Source: Klebsiella quasipneumoniae subsp. quasipneumoniae
GTDB lineage: Bacteria > Pseudomonadota > Gammaproteobacteria > Enterobacterales > Enterobacteriaceae
Assembly (NCBI RefSeq): GCF_020525925.1
Contig: NZ_CP084876.1
Span: forward strand, 1,736,001 to 1,800,000
DNA length: 64,000 nt
Direction: 5' to 3'
This document shows, in pieces, positions 34,393 through 45,670 of the stretch (within the stretch, counting starts at the first letter, position 1; each line of letters starts with the position of its first letter). The notes beneath the pieces are model-generated. The model was not told the DNA's origin. It saw only the letters and a list, made by a program, of their open reading frames with translations, and did not search any database. The position numbers were made by a program, and so were the translations under genes.

Positions 34393-35766
34393 CTAGCGCC
34401 ACGGGGCGCGGGCATGCGTTTGCGGCCAGACGGGGCTGGCGAGGGTCAGACAGAGCTGGCGGGCGAGGGTGATGATGCCCTGGTAGCCAGCGTAGGCGTG
34501 CTCCCGCTCCTGATTGATATCGAGGAACGGCAGCCGGGCTTTCCAGGCGGTGTACATATTGCGTCCGCCGGCGATCATCAGATCCGCCTGATAGCGGTAC
34601 ACCACGTCGAGCAGGGTGCGGGCGTTGCCCTCCTCAAGCATCACCGCCTCGTCGCCCATCAGCTCCCGGATCCGCTGTTTGTCCTCCTCGGTGGATTTCC
34701 GCGTGCCGGTGGCCACCACGGTCATGCCGAGATCCTGCAGGGCCGAGACCACCGACCAGGATTTCACGCCGCCGGTGTAGAGCAGCACTTTGCGCCCGCG
34801 GAGCTGCTCGCGCCACGGCGCTAGCGCCTGCTCCGCTGCTCGCTCCTCGCGGGCGATCAGTGCCTCGGTGCGGCGGCACAGGTCGTCATCCCCCAGCAGC
34901 GCCGCCAGCTGGCGCAAGGCGTCGGAGGTGGCGCGGATCCCGTAGAAGCTGCCCTCAAACCACGGCGTGCCGTAGCGTAGCTCCAGCCCCCGGGCGACGT
35001 TGATCAGCGCTCGCGAGCACACCAGCATATTGGCCTGCGCCCGGTGCAGGGTCTGGATCTCGGCAAAGCGGCCGTCGCCGGAGAGGCTGCCGAGGACGCG
35101 GATCCCCAGCTCGTCGAGCAGCGGCTGGACCTGCCAGAACTCGCCGGCGATATTGAATTCGCCAATCAGGCCGATATCGTGGCGCTGGGCCGGGGCAAAG
35201 GGCGTGTTATCCGGCCATGGGGCGGGTTCGCGCTGGCCAATCACCTGCCTGAGCATTACGTCGCCCGCTATCCGGTTGCCAAGATTTTTGCTGCCGTAGA
35301 AGCCGGCGGCGTCAATGGCGATGACCGGGACGCCGGTGGCGGTCTGCGCGGCCTGGCACACCGCCTCAATGTCATCGCCTTCCATCGCCGGTACGCAGGT
35401 GTTGTAGATAAAGACCGCCGCCGGGCGATAGCGGTCGACGATGTGACGCACGGCATGGAACAGGCGGCGTTCGCCGCGGCCCATAATCACATCCTGTTCG
35501 TTGAGATCGGTGGTAAAGCCGAGCCGGTTGAGGGCCGGGCCGGCGCTGACGCTGCCGCGGTTATCCCACGAGCTTCCCGCGCAGCCGATAGGGCCGTGCA
35601 CCAGGTGCGCGACATCGGCGATGGGCAGGAGCGTTATCTGCGCGCCGTCGAAGGCGCAGCCGCCGGCGGTGGCGCCGGGCTTAGGGGCGCTGCAGCCGGA
35701 TTTTTGCTTCTGGTTGTGCTCGCAGGCGGGTTCGTCCAGCAGCGCCAGAATTTCCTTTCCCTTCAT
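34393..35766 (-). CDS. nifE: NifE, scaffold subunit for FeMo-co assembly
   Basis: 457 residues from ATG 35766; the open frame extends upstream through non-coding DNA, and [17 protein letters not shown] is the family start. Paralogue of NifD with the cysteine-containing blocks [21 protein letters not shown] and [12 protein letters not shown]. It pairs with NifN. First gene of nifENX. Confidence 0.97.
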   Translation of the reverse strand: MKGKEILALLDEPACEHNQKQKSGCSAPKPGATAGGCAFDGAQITLLPIADVAHLVHGPIGCAGSSWDNRGSVSAGPALNRLGFTTDLNEQDVIMGRGERRLFHAVRHIVDRYRPAAVFIYNTCVPAMEGDDIEAVCQAAQTATGVPVIAIDAAGFYGSKNLGNRIAGDVMLRQVIGQREPAPWPDNTPFAPAQRHDIGLIGEFNIAGEFWQVQPLLDELGIRVLGSLSGDGRFAEIQTLHRAQANMLVCSRALINVARGLELRYGTPWFEGSFYGIRATSDALRQLAALLGDDDLCRRTEALIAREERAAEQALAPWREQLRGRKVLLYTGGVKSWSVVSALQDLGMTVVATGTRKSTEEDKQRIRELMGDEAVMLEEGNARTLLDVVYRYQADLMIAGGRNMYTAWKARLPFLDINQEREHAYAGYQGIITLARQLCLTLASPVWPQTHARAPWR

Positions 35767-35801
35767 AGTGACCTCGTTGACGGTGGGAGACCGGGGAGGT
35801 G

Positions 35802-35819
35802 ATGCAATTCGCGCTCCAG
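35802..35819 (-). promoter_or_regulatory. nifE -24/-12 sigma-54 promoter
   Basis: On the minus strand CTGGAGCGCGAATTGCATC shows GG (35816-35817) and GC (35804-35805) ten bases apart, 36 bases from the nifE start. Confidence 0.94.
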
Positions 35820-35852
35820 GGAGAGGGGGGTTGATTTTTAAGGAAAAAGGGT

Positions 35853-35868
35853 TGTGGGCTTTGCGACA
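35853..35868. promoter_or_regulatory. NifA upstream activator site for nifE
   Basis: TGT-N10-ACA (TGTGGGCTTTGCGACA), 36 bases upstream of the -24 element; its sequence is nearly the same as the nifU site. Confidence 0.85.
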
Positions 35869-36033
35869 AAGGCAACAATCAAACAGGGGGAAGGCGTGGA
35901 TTATCCCCTGATGACTGGATTTACCGTGACAGTATTGCCGCATATTGGCGAATGACGGGAAGCGTCGATAAGGTGGAATATTCCGTTCACCAACCTTCCT
36001 CTCTATTTCATCGCGCCCTCTGCGGGTGAACGG

Positions 36034-36218
36034 CATGGGGGGCGTTTCGCCCGCCCCCCATGACCCCCCGCATGGCGCTGAAAATTGCCGCTGCGCGGTC
36101 CGCTCCACTCCGGCTTCATCTGGCGGAACGGGCGGACTCGACATCCCTGTCTCGACCGCCCTCTGGCCGCCGTCCTGGCGGCCAGTCCTGGATGCGCGCC
36201 TGCGTTCTCGCCAATTTT
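36034..36218. repeat. Structured intergenic element B (185 bp)
   Basis: In the 625-base nifY-nifE gap. A hairpin CATGGGGGGCG / CGCCCCCCATG type (36034-36062) is followed by AAAATTGCCGCTGCGCGGTC at 36081, and CCAATTTT at 36211-36218 closes the element. Inner hairpins are GGGCGG...CCGCCC and GGCCGCC...GGCGGCC. Same architecture and spacing as element A at 20768-20956. Confidence 0.6.
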
Positions 36219-36250
36219 CCTGATGCGCCTAACCCCCCGCTGTCACTTTT

Positions 36251-36330
36251 GTCCCTGTCCTGCGGCGCTTGCCTTGCTGAAAGAAAGGATGTCCCTGTCC
36301 TCAGGCGCTTGCCTGGCTGAAAGAAAGGAT
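36251..36330. repeat. Two direct 40-bp repeats downstream of nifY
   Basis: Units 36251-36290 and 36291-36330 each end GCTGAAAGAAAGGATG and differ at only a few positions. They are adjacent to the nifY terminator. No coding function is visible. Confidence 0.88.
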
Positions 36331-36345
36331 GTCACCTGCAGGGGC

Positions 36346-36372
36346 AAAAAAAGGCCCGCGGGGTCGGCGGGC
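36346..36372 (-). terminator. Terminator of the nifHDKTY operon
   Basis: On the minus strand the GCCCGC / GCGGGC stem is followed by seven T residues, about 20 bases after the nifY stop. Confidence 0.88.
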
Positions 36373-36391
36373 AACAAGCACAACACAACGA

Positions 36392-37054
36392 TTAAAAAAC
36401 ACGTTCCTCCAGAGGGTTATCCCGGTTGAGGTGCTTCGCCAGCCACGGCGGCAAACGGCCGGCCAGCAGCGTATTGATCGCCTCGCACTGGGCCTGGATC
36501 GTCGTGCCCGGCGGCGCTTTCATCGGGTGGATCCGGTGGCGGATCAGCCGGGCGGCGGCGGGCCCGCCGATCTCCTGGCAAAACAGCAGCTGACAGTCCT
36601 CTATAAGCCGGGCGCGCACTTCGTTGGCCTCCTGCTGGTGGGGCGCGGAGGGGTAGCGGCGCAGATCCGCCAGCCAGCCGCCCTGGTCATCGAAGGCATA
36701 GATAAAAAACAGCCGGTTCTGGCCAAAATGACCATTGATGACCAGGCCATCCTGCGAACAGAAGGCGACCCGCAGCTGCGGCGTCCGCTGGGGTGACCGG
36801 GCGATGCGCAAATGGCCGGGCAGCGCCCCCTGCAGGCAGGCGATGACCCGCGCCCAGCGGGCCGGGGACATCACCGCCGTCGCCGAAGGAAAGCTGGCGG
36901 CCAGCTGAGGCTGCGTCAGGGTGGTTAACCGTGCCGGGGTCAGGGTTTCGCCGCACTCCTGCGCCAGCCAGTCGACGACTTGCACCGGCTGCAGCTCCGG
37001 CAGCGTCTGGAATAGCGCCAGCAGACGCCAGAAAAGGGTATCGTTATCGGACAT
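36392..37054 (-). CDS. nifY: NifY, apo-MoFe-protein binding / FeMo-co insertion factor
   Basis: 220 residues. An N-terminal helical domain (about 1-90) precedes a NifX/NifB-C-like cofactor-binding domain (VAFCSQDGLVINGHFGQNRLFF at about 115-136). It binds apo-dinitrogenase and helps cofactor insertion in Klebsiella. Last gene of the nifHDKTY operon, 10 bases after nifT. Confidence 0.95.
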   Translation of the reverse strand: MSDNDTLFWRLLALFQTLPELQPVQVVDWLAQECGETLTPARLTTLTQPQLAASFPSATAVMSPARWARVIACLQGALPGHLRIARSPQRTPQLRVAFCSQDGLVINGHFGQNRLFFIYAFDDQGGWLADLRRYPSAPHQQEANEVRARLIEDCQLLFCQEIGGPAAARLIRHRIHPMKAPPGTTIQAQCEAINTLLAGRLPPWLAKHLNRDNPLEERVF

Positions 37055-37064
37055 TTCCAGCTCC

Positions 37065-37283
37065 TTATAGCAGCGTGCTGCGGGTGGCGCGCAGGCTTAT
37101 CGGAAAGACCGGCCGCCCCGGCTGCGGATTGACGTAGTAGCGACGTCCCCCTTCAAGGGCAATCGCGCCGCCCCAGCGGTCCGTCTCGTCATGTTCGACC
37201 TGAAGCACCCGGGCCTCCAGATCCTGTTTGGCGATATAGGCATACAGCGCCTCGCCGCGCTCACGGAAAATCACGATGGGCAT
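37065..37283 (-). CDS. nifT: NifT/FixT accessory protein
   Basis: 72 residues, beta-rich, starting MPIVIFRERGEALYAYIAKQ, with the conserved WGGAIALEGGRRYYV block. It is dispensable for fixation in most tests and its function is unresolved. It sits between nifK and nifY as in other Klebsiella. Confidence 0.95.
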   Translation of the reverse strand: MPIVIFRERGEALYAYIAKQDLEARVLQVEHDETDRWGGAIALEGGRRYYVNPQPGRPVFPISLRATRSTLL

Positions 37284-37322
37284 ACTCCCTCCTGGCCCCG
37301 CCTGCGGCGGGGCGCCTGATGG

Positions 37323-38885
37323 TTAACGAACGAGGTCGAAGCTGTAATCGGTTTTGCCCAGCTGGCTGGTGTCGTGGTCCAGTTTTTCCAGCACGGCGTT
37401 CACCAGCGTCGTGACGATGTTCATCGCGCCTTCATAGCCCCAGGTGGTCTGGCGGTGCAGATGATGGCGGTCGAACAGCGGAAAGCCGAGACGGATCAGC
37501 GGCACTTCGAAGGCTTTGCCCTTCGCCAGGGTATCGCGCTGGATAAACTTGCCGTAGGAGTTACCGATCATAAAGTCCGGCTGACGGGTGAACATCAGCG
37601 ACCGGAAGTGCCACAGGTCGCAGTTGATGAACACTTCGCTGTCCTGGCCGTAGGGCGAGGCGTCGAGCATTTTCTTCATCGCCTTTTGCCAGCGTTTATT
37701 GGCGTTATGGCTGAGGATCACCGTCGGCTCGCAGCCCAGCTCCAGCAGGAAGCGCGTCAGGCCCATCACGAAATCCGGATCGCCGTAGAGGCCGAATTTT
37801 TTGCCGTGCAGCCAGGTGTGGGAGTCCAGCATCATGTCCACCAGCCGGCCGCGCTCAAGGGTCAGGGCGTCGGCGATCGGTTTGCCGGTCAGCTGACTGA
37901 CGGTCATCAGCAGCGCGTCGGTAGCGGCCAGACCCAACGGAACGGCCACCTCCGTGGCGGGCTGATTCCACATCTCCTGAACCACCTTTTTGCTTTTCAC
38001 CAGCTGCCATGGCTGCAGCAGCAGGGTGTCAATGGCGTCCGGCGCGGTTTTGATCTCCTGCTGGCTGGTGCCGCCGGCGTACATCCGGTAATGGCCGTCG
38101 GCGGGGGTGTCGAGCACCTCTGAAGGGTCGGAGAGCAGGCTGCAGGGGACATCCATCTGCGCCATCATCCGCTTCAGCACGCGGAAGTTGCCGAGATAGG
38201 TCTCAAATCCGGTCACCAGATTGAGCTTTTGCAGTTTGCCCGGCTGCCCGGCGTAGTCAGCGGTAAAGGTCTTCGCGAACCCTTCGAACATATTGTCCCA
38301 GCCGGTGACATGGCTGCCGATAAAGCTGGGGGTATGGGCGTAAGGAATGGCGATACTGTCGTCAACAAATCCCTCTTTTTTGGCGTTGGCGATAAACGCC
38401 TGCAGATCGTCGCCGATCACCTCGGCCATGCAGGTGGTGGAGACGGCGATAATCTCGGGTTTATACAACGCGCTGGCATTCTGCAGGCCCAGATTCATGT
38501 TGTTGTTGCCGCCGAACACCGCCGCGTCCTCGGTCATCGAGTCGGAGACGCAAGCCACCGGCTCCTTAAAATGGCGGTTAAAGTAGGTGCGGAAATAGGC
38601 GACGCAGCCCTGAGAGCCGTGGACGTAGGGCAGGGTGCCGGCGAACCCCAGCGCGCAGAGTACGGCCCCGAGCGGCTGGCAGGCTTTGGCCGGGTCGACG
38701 GTCAAAGCCTCGCGCTGGAAGTTCAGCGCTTCATACTCGGCGGTGGTGGTCCAGGCAAATACCTCCTGGACGCGCTGCGCGTCGTGCGCCTCTTCAAGGC
38801 TCTTTTTGTTCTGGAACAGGGTCTGGTATTCATCCTGTTCAAACAGCGGATAACAGCTGTGAATTTTATCGATCGTTTGGCTCAT
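37323..38885 (-). CDS. nifK: NifK, nitrogenase MoFe protein beta chain
   Basis: 520 residues from ATG 38885, exactly the usual Klebsiella length; an upstream in-frame start at 38906 adds seven residues without support. P-cluster cysteines are Cys69, Cys94 (HGSQGCVAYF) and Cys152 (STTCMAEVIGDD). With NifD it forms the alpha2-beta2 dinitrogenase. It follows nifD by 55 bases. Confidence 0.99.
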   Translation of the reverse strand: MSQTIDKIHSCYPLFEQDEYQTLFQNKKSLEEAHDAQRVQEVFAWTTTAEYEALNFQREALTVDPAKACQPLGAVLCALGFAGTLPYVHGSQGCVAYFRTYFNRHFKEPVACVSDSMTEDAAVFGGNNNMNLGLQNASALYKPEIIAVSTTCMAEVIGDDLQAFIANAKKEGFVDDSIAIPYAHTPSFIGSHVTGWDNMFEGFAKTFTADYAGQPGKLQKLNLVTGFETYLGNFRVLKRMMAQMDVPCSLLSDPSEVLDTPADGHYRMYAGGTSQQEIKTAPDAIDTLLLQPWQLVKSKKVVQEMWNQPATEVAVPLGLAATDALLMTVSQLTGKPIADALTLERGRLVDMMLDSHTWLHGKKFGLYGDPDFVMGLTRFLLELGCEPTVILSHNANKRWQKAMKKMLDASPYGQDSEVFINCDLWHFRSLMFTRQPDFMIGNSYGKFIQRDTLAKGKAFEVPLIRLGFPLFDRHHLHRQTTWGYEGAMNIVTTLVNAVLEKLDHDTSQLGKTDYSFDLVR

Positions 38886-38940
38886 GGTGTTCTCCTCCCG
38901 CGCCACAAATCGGTGGACTGACGGGACAGTGAAGGGGCAA

Positions 38941-40389
38941 TCACGCAGACTTCAGCCACGGGGCAGTCAGTTCGTTCCACGCCGGATTGTTCAGGGTCAT
39001 ATCCATATCGCGGGCAAAGATGGCGAAGCCGTCATAGCCGTGATAGGGGCCGGAATAGTCCCAGGAGTGCATCTGGCGGAACGGCACCCCCATTTTCTGG
39101 AAGATATATTTCTCTTTGATCCCGGAGCCGATGAGGTCGGGCTTCAGCGCTTTGACGAAGGCCTCCAGCTCATAGCTGCTGGCATCGTCAAACAGCAGAG
39201 TGCCCTCTTTCAGGTCCGGCAGGGTGCGGTCGTAATCATCGTTATGGGCAAACTCGTAGCCGGCGGCGATGATCTCCATCCCGAGATCCTCATAGGCGCC
39301 GATGACGTGGCGCGGCCGCAGCCCCCCCATGTACAGCAGCACTTTGCGCCCCTCCAGCCGCGGGCGATATTTGGCGATGATGGCCGCCATCTGCCCCTCA
39401 TATTTGGCGATCACCGCTTCCGCATTGGCGCGAATGGCGTCATCAAATTGATCGGCGATTTTGCGCAGCGATTCGGCGATTTTGGTCGGGCCGAAGAAGT
39501 TATATTCCATCCACGGGATCTGATGTTTCTCCTCCATATGGCGGGCGATATAGTTCATCGAGCGGTAGCAGTGGACGAGGTTTAGCTTAACGAACGGGGT
39601 GTTCTCCATCTCCACCAGGGTGCCGTCGCCGGACCACTGCGCCACTACCCGCAGCCCCATCTCTTCCAGCAGAATGCGCGAGGCCCAGGCGTCGCCGCCG
39701 ATGTTGTAATCGCCAATGATGGCGACATCATACGGGGTGCTGGCAAACGGCTGCCCTTCGCGGTTGTTCAGCACCCAGTCGCGCACCACGTCGTTGGCGA
39801 TATGGTGGCCCAGCGACTGCGAGACGCCGCGAAAGCCTTCGCAGCGCACCGGGATCACCGGTTTATCCAGCGCCTTGCTGCTGGCGTTGGCCACGGCGCT
39901 GATGTCATCGCCGATCAGGCCCACCGGACACTCCGACTGGATAGTGATCCCTTTGGTCAGCGGGAACAGCAGCTCCATCTCTTCAATCAGTTTGCTCAGC
40001 TTTTTATCGCCGCCGAAGACAATATCGCGCTCCTGAAAATCTGAGGTGAAGTTCAGGGTGCCGAAGCTGTCGACGCCGCTAACGCCGGTATAGTAGTTGC
40101 GCCGTCCGGCGCGCGAGTACTGGCCGCAGCCGATGGGGCCGTGCGAGATATGGGCCATGTCTTTAATCGGCCCAAACACCACCCCTTTCGAGCCGGCGTA
40201 GGCGCAGCCGCGCACGGTCATCACCCCGGGCTGCGATTTACGGTTCGAGATAATGCACTTGCCGACGCTCTCCATCTGCGGATCGCTGATCATCATGTGC
40301 TTTCTGCGCTCTTTGCGCGCGGTTTCGGGAAACACCTCCAGGACTTCCTGGATGAGCGCAAGGTTACGTTCGCCTGTTGCGTTGGTCAT
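38941..40389 (-). CDS. nifD: NifD, nitrogenase MoFe protein alpha chain
   Basis: 482 residues from ATG 40389 ([16 protein letters not shown]). P-cluster cysteines are Cys62, Cys88 and Cys154; the FeMo-co cysteine is Cys274 ([10 protein letters not shown]). The second FeMo-co ligand, a histidine, lies in [15 protein letters not shown]. Gln190 and His194 line the active site. All required ligands are intact, so a functional MoFe protein is predicted. Confidence 0.99.
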   Translation of the reverse strand: MTNATGERNLALIQEVLEVFPETARKERRKHMMISDPQMESVGKCIISNRKSQPGVMTVRGCAYAGSKGVVFGPIKDMAHISHGPIGCGQYSRAGRRNYYTGVSGVDSFGTLNFTSDFQERDIVFGGDKKLSKLIEEMELLFPLTKGITIQSECPVGLIGDDISAVANASSKALDKPVIPVRCEGFRGVSQSLGHHIANDVVRDWVLNNREGQPFASTPYDVAIIGDYNIGGDAWASRILLEEMGLRVVAQWSGDGTLVEMENTPFVKLNLVHCYRSMNYIARHMEEKHQIPWMEYNFFGPTKIAESLRKIADQFDDAIRANAEAVIAKYEGQMAAIIAKYRPRLEGRKVLLYMGGLRPRHVIGAYEDLGMEIIAAGYEFAHNDDYDRTLPDLKEGTLLFDDASSYELEAFVKALKPDLIGSGIKEKYIFQKMGVPFRQMHSWDYSGPYHGYDGFAIFARDMDMTLNNPAWNELTAPWLKSA

Positions 40390-40405
40390 GGTGAGGATCC
40401 TGTGC

Positions 40406-41500
<1,095 letters not shown>

Positions 41501-41606
41501 GCTTGTCGCGCCCTGTGTCTTATTCCCCGCAATTCCGCCGGACGGACCTGCGCCTTTCTTCCCTTAACCTGTTGAATTAATAAGCGACAGGCGGCAATCC
41601 GCGAGC

Positions 41607-41622
41607 TGGCACAGGCTGTGCT
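41607..41622 (+). promoter_or_regulatory. nifJ -24/-12 sigma-54 promoter
   Basis: TGGCACAGGCTGTGCT with GG (41608-41609) and GC (41620-41621) ten bases apart, about 70 bases before the nifJ start. With the two NifA sites and the nifH promoter this accounts for the 403-base nifH-nifJ gap. Confidence 0.95.
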
Positions 41623-41690
41623 TGAAGAGGAAACAGGGTTTGCCGCGGGCTGTCGCGGTAAAGAGAACGCTCACCTTCGAGGATTGAACG

Positions 41691-44600
41691 ATGTCCGGAA
41701 ACATGAAAACAATGGATGGCAACGCGGCGGCGGCCTGGATCTCCTACGCCTTTACCGACGTGGCGGCCATCTATCCCATTACCCCCTCCACCCCGATGGC
41801 GGAGAATGTCGATGAATGGGCCGCTAAGGGGAAAAAGAACCTCTTTGGTCGGCCGGTGCGCCTGATGGAGATGCAGTCTGAAGCCGGCGCCGCCGGGGCG
41901 GTGCACGGCGCGCTGCAGGCGGGGGCGCTCACCACCACCTACACCGCGTCGCAGGGACTGCTGCTGATGATCCCCAATTTGTACAAAATTGCCGGGGAGC
42001 TGCTGCCGGGCGTCTTTCACGTTAGCGCCCGGGCGCTGGCGACCAATTCGCTGAATATTTTTGGCGATCATCAGGATGTGATGGCGGTGCGCCAGACCGG
42101 CTGCGCCATGCTGGTGGAGAATAACGTTCAGCAGGTGATGGACCTGTCGGCGGTGGCGCATCTGGCGGCGATCGCCGGGCGGATACCCTTTATCAACTTC
42201 TTCGACGGCTTTCGCACTTCGCACGAAATACAGAAGATCGAGGTGCTGGAGTATGAGCAACTGGCGGCGCTGCTGGACCGCCCGGCGCTGGAGCGCTTTC
42301 GTCGTCAGGCGCTGCATCCGGATCACCCGGTGATCCGCGGCACCGCGCAAAACCCGGATATCTACTTCCAGGAGCGGGAGGCCGGTAACCGCTTCTACCT
42401 CGCGCTGCCCGATCTGGTGGAAAGCTATATGGCGAAGATCACCGCGCTCACCGGGCGGGAATATCACCTGTTTAATTACCACGGCGCGCCGGACGCCGAG
42501 CGGGTGATTATCGCCATGGGCTCAGTGTGCGACACCGTCCAGGAGGTGGTGGATGCGCTGAATGCGGCGGGGGAGAAGGTGGGGCTGCTCAGCGTTCATC
42601 TCTATCGCCCGTTCTCGCTGGCGCACTTTTTCGCGCAACTGCCCGCCAGCGTGCAGCGCATTGCCGTCCTTGACCGCACCAAAGAGCCGGGGGCGCAGGC
42701 GGAACCGCTGTGCCTCGACGTCAAAAACGCTTTCTATCAACGCGACGATGCGCCGCTGATTGTCGGCGGCCGCTACGCCCTCGGCGGTAAGGATGTACTG
42801 CCCAACGATATCGCCGCGGTGTTTGACAATCTTCGGCAGCCGCTGCCGAAGGACGGGTTTACCCTGGGCATTGTCGATGACGTCACCTTTACCTCGCTGC
42901 CCGCCCGGCAGGTGCCGCTGGCGGTCTCCCACGCCGGGATCACCGCCTGCAAATTCTGGGGCATGGGCTCGGATGGCACCGTCGGGGCGAACAAAAGCGC
43001 CATTAAGATCATCGGCGATAACACGCCGCTCTATGCTCAGGCCTACTTTTCCTACGACTCGAAAAAGTCGGGGGGGATCACCGTCTCGCACCTGCGCTTT
43101 GGCGACCGGCCAATCACCTCGCCCTACCTGATCCACCGGGCCGATTTTATCGCCTGCTCTCAGCAATCCTATGTCGACCGCTACGACCTGCTGGAGGGGC
43201 TGAAGCCGGGAGGCACCTTTTTGCTCAACTGCAGCTGGTCCGAGGCGGAGCTGGAGCAGCACCTGCCGGTCAGCGTCCGGCGCTATCTGGCGCAGGAAAA
43301 GATCGACTTTTATACCCTCAACGCGGTGGACATCGCCCGCGAGCTGGGCCTCGGCGGGCGCTTTAACATGCTGATGCAGGCGGCGTTCTTTAAGCTGACG
43401 GCGATTATCGATCCGCAAACCGCGGCGGACTATCTCAAACAGGCGGTGGAGAAAAGCTATGGCAGCAAAGGGGCGAGCGTCATTGAGATGAACCAGCGGG
43501 CGATCGAGCTGGGGATGGCGGCGCTGCGTCGGGTGACGGTTCCCGCCCACTGGGCGACCCTCGAGGCGCCGGCGCCGCAGGCGACAACCCTGATGCCGGA
43601 CTTCATCCGCGATATTCTGCAGCCCATGAACCGCCAGCGCGGCGATCTGCTGCCGGTGAGCGCTTTCGCCGGGATGGAAGACGGCACCTTTCCCTCCGGC
43701 ACCGCCGCCTGGGAGAAGCGCGGCATTGCCCTGGAGGTGCCGGTCTGGCAGCCCGACGGCTGCACCCAGTGTAACCAGTGCGCCTTCGTCTGCCCACATG
43801 CGGCGATCCGCCCGGCGTTGCTGAACGCTGAAGAACAGGATACGGCGCCCGCCGGGCTGCTGAGCAAACCGGCCCAGGGGGCCAAAGACTACCACTATCA
43901 TCTGGCTATCTCGCCGCTGGACTGCTCCGGCTGCGGCAACTGCGTGGAGAGCTGCCCGTCGCGCGGCAAGGCGCTGCAGATGGCCTCCCTCGACAGCCAG
44001 CGCGCGATGGCCCCGGTCTGGGACTACGCGCTGGGGCTGGCGCCAAAAGACAACCCGTTTCGCAAAACGACGGTCAAAGGCAGCCAGTTCGAAACGCCGC
44101 TGCTGGAGTTTTCCGGCGCCTGCGCGGGCTGTGGCGAAACGCCCTATGCCCGGCTGATCACCCAGCTGTTTGGCGACCGGATGCTGATCGCCAACGCCAC
44201 CGGCTGCTCTTCGATCTGGGGCGCCAGCGCGCCTTCGATGCCCTATACCACCAACCACCGCGGCCACGGGCCGGCCTGGGCAAACTCGCTGTTTGAGGAC
44301 AACGCCGAGTTCGGGCTGGGCATGATGCTCGGCGGCCAGGCGATCCGCCAACAGATCGCCGGGGAGATGACCCGCGCCCTGGCGCTGCCGGTCAGCGACG
44401 CGCTTCACGCTGCGATGCGGCAATGGCTGGCGCAGCAGGACGAGGGGGAGGGGACCCGCGAGCGTGCGGACCGCCTCAGTGCGTTGCTGGCGGCGGAAAA
44501 AGAGGGGGTTCCGCTGCTGGAGCAGCTCTGGCAGAACCGTGACTATTTCGTCCGGCGTTCGCAGTGGATCTTCGGCGGCGACGGCTGGGCCTACGATATT

Positions 44601-45203
44601 GGCTTCGGCGGTCTCGATCATGTGCTGGCCAGCGGGGAAGACGTCAATATTCTGGTGTTCGATACCGAGGTCTACTCCAACACCGGCGGCCAGTCGTCCA
44701 AATCGACCCCGGTGGCGGCGATCGCCAAGTTTGCCGCCCAGGGGAAACGCACGCGGAAAAAAGATCTCGGCATGATGGCGATGAGCTACGGTAATGTTTA
44801 CGTTGCGCAGATCGCCATGGGCGCTGATAAAGATCAGACCCTGCGGGCCATCGCCGAGGCTGAAGCCTGGCCGGGACCGTCGCTGGTGATCGCCTACGCC
44901 GCCTGTATCAACCACGGCCTGAAAGCTGGGATGCGCTGCAGTCAGCGCGAGGCGAAGCGGGCGGTGGAGGCGGGATACTGGCACCTGTGGCGCTACCAAC
45001 CACAGCGCGAAGCCGAGGGCAAAACGCCGTTTATACTGGACTCTGAAGAGCCGGAAGAGAGTTTCCGCGACTTTCTGCTTGGCGAGGTGCGCTATGCCGC
45101 GCTGCACAAAACCACCCCGGATCTGGCGGACGCGCTGTTCCGGCAAACGGAGGAGGATGCCCGGGCCCGTTTCAGGCAGTACCAGCGGCTGGCGGGGGAG
45201 TAG
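41691..45203 (+). CDS. nifJ: NifJ, pyruvate:flavodoxin oxidoreductase
   Basis: 1170 residues, single-chain PFOR. The N-terminal domain carries AYPITPSTPMAE-type substrate and TPP-contact loops. Two 4Fe-4S ferredoxin motifs lie at about 690-760 (CTQCNQCAFVCPHA and CSGCGNCVESCPS). The C-terminal TPP domain holds the third cluster cysteines (CAGCGETPYA, near residue 813) and the GDGWAYDIGFGG magnesium-TPP motif. It oxidises pyruvate to acetyl-CoA and reduces NifF. Sole gene on its transcript. Confidence 0.98.
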   Translation: MSGNMKTMDGNAAAAWISYAFTDVAAIYPITPSTPMAENVDEWAAKGKKNLFGRPVRLMEMQSEAGAAGAVHGALQAGALTTTYTASQGLLLMIPNLYKIAGELLPGVFHVSARALATNSLNIFGDHQDVMAVRQTGCAMLVENNVQQVMDLSAVAHLAAIAGRIPFINFFDGFRTSHEIQKIEVLEYEQLAALLDRPALERFRRQALHPDHPVIRGTAQNPDIYFQEREAGNRFYLALPDLVESYMAKITALTGREYHLFNYHGAPDAERVIIAMGSVCDTVQEVVDALNAAGEKVGLLSVHLYRPFSLAHFFAQLPASVQRIAVLDRTKEPGAQAEPLCLDVKNAFYQRDDAPLIVGGRYALGGKDVLPNDIAAVFDNLRQPLPKDGFTLGIVDDVTFTSLPARQVPLAVSHAGITACKFWGMGSDGTVGANKSAIKIIGDNTPLYAQAYFSYDSKKSGGITVSHLRFGDRPITSPYLIHRADFIACSQQSYVDRYDLLEGLKPGGTFLLNCSWSEAELEQHLPVSVRRYLAQEKIDFYTLNAVDIARELGLGGRFNMLMQAAFFKLTAIIDPQTAADYLKQAVEKSYGSKGASVIEMNQRAIELGMAALRRVTVPAHWATLEAPAPQATTLMPDFIRDILQPMNRQRGDLLPVSAFAGMEDGTFPSGTAAWEKRGIALEVPVWQPDGCTQCNQCAFVCPHAAIRPALLNAEEQDTAPAGLLSKPAQGAKDYHYHLAISPLDCSGCGNCVESCPSRGKALQMASLDSQRAMAPVWDYALGLAPKDNPFRKTTVKGSQFETPLLEFSGACAGCGETPYARLITQLFGDRMLIANATGCSSIWGASAPSMPYTTNHRGHGPAWANSLFEDNAEFGLGMMLGGQAIRQQIAGEMTRALALPVSDALHAAMRQWLAQQDEGEGTRERADRLSALLAAEKEGVPLLEQLWQNRDYFVRRSQWIFGGDGWAYDIGFGGLDHVLASGEDVNILVFDTEVYSNTGGQSSKSTPVAAIAKFAAQGKRTRKKDLGMMAMSYGNVYVAQIAMGADKDQTLRAIAEAEAWPGPSLVIAYAACINHGLKAGMRCSQREAKRAVEAGYWHLWRYQPQREAEGKTPFILDSEEPEESFRDFLLGEVRYAALHKTTPDLADALFRQTEEDARARFRQYQRLAGE

Positions 45204-45222
45204 CAGGCAGCAGGTTAGCGAT

Positions 45223-45531
45223 TCACGACTGCTGCATCACGTTCAGCAGCGTATCCAGCAGGCCGGGAAAACGGGCGTCCAGATCTTCCCGGCGCAGCGA
45301 AATCATATTCTCCCGTCCCTGAGGCCGCTGCCAGATCACACCGCTGTCGCGCAGGACGCGCCAGTGGTGGGTCATGGTGGACTTGGCCACCTCTTCCTGA
45401 CGCAGAGCGTTACAGCTCTGCTCGCTGCCGTCGGCCAGCGTGCGGATGATCTCCAGTCGCAGCGGGTTGCCGAGCGCGGAAAGGACATTTTCCAGGCGAA
45501 TTTGTTCTCGTTCAGGGTGATTGGCGATCAT
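45223..45531 (-). CDS. ArsR-family winged-helix repressor
   Basis: 102 residues. The winged HTH spans about 15-90 (NPLRLEIIRTLADG and KSTMTHHWRVLRDSGVI as recognition helix). It lacks the ELCVC-type metal site of ArsR/SmtB; only one cysteine (QSCNAL) is present. It may sense something other than a metal, or be regulated by another cue. It is convergent with nifJ (19-base gap) and divergent from the EF-G paralogue, which is its likely target. Confidence 0.88.
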   Translation of the reverse strand: MIANHPEREQIRLENVLSALGNPLRLEIIRTLADGSEQSCNALRQEEVAKSTMTHHWRVLRDSGVIWQRPQGRENMISLRREDLDARFPGLLDTLLNVMQQS

Positions 45532-45670
45532 AATAATCCTGTGTCGGCGGTGGCGCGGCGCATGGCGGTCGCAGCCCGTATCGGCGGCTGGCGGCTACTA
45601 TACCCAAACTCCTGTTCTCATGCCACGCGCGCCGCCGCAACCTGACCAATCATAATAATAGTAAAAACAG

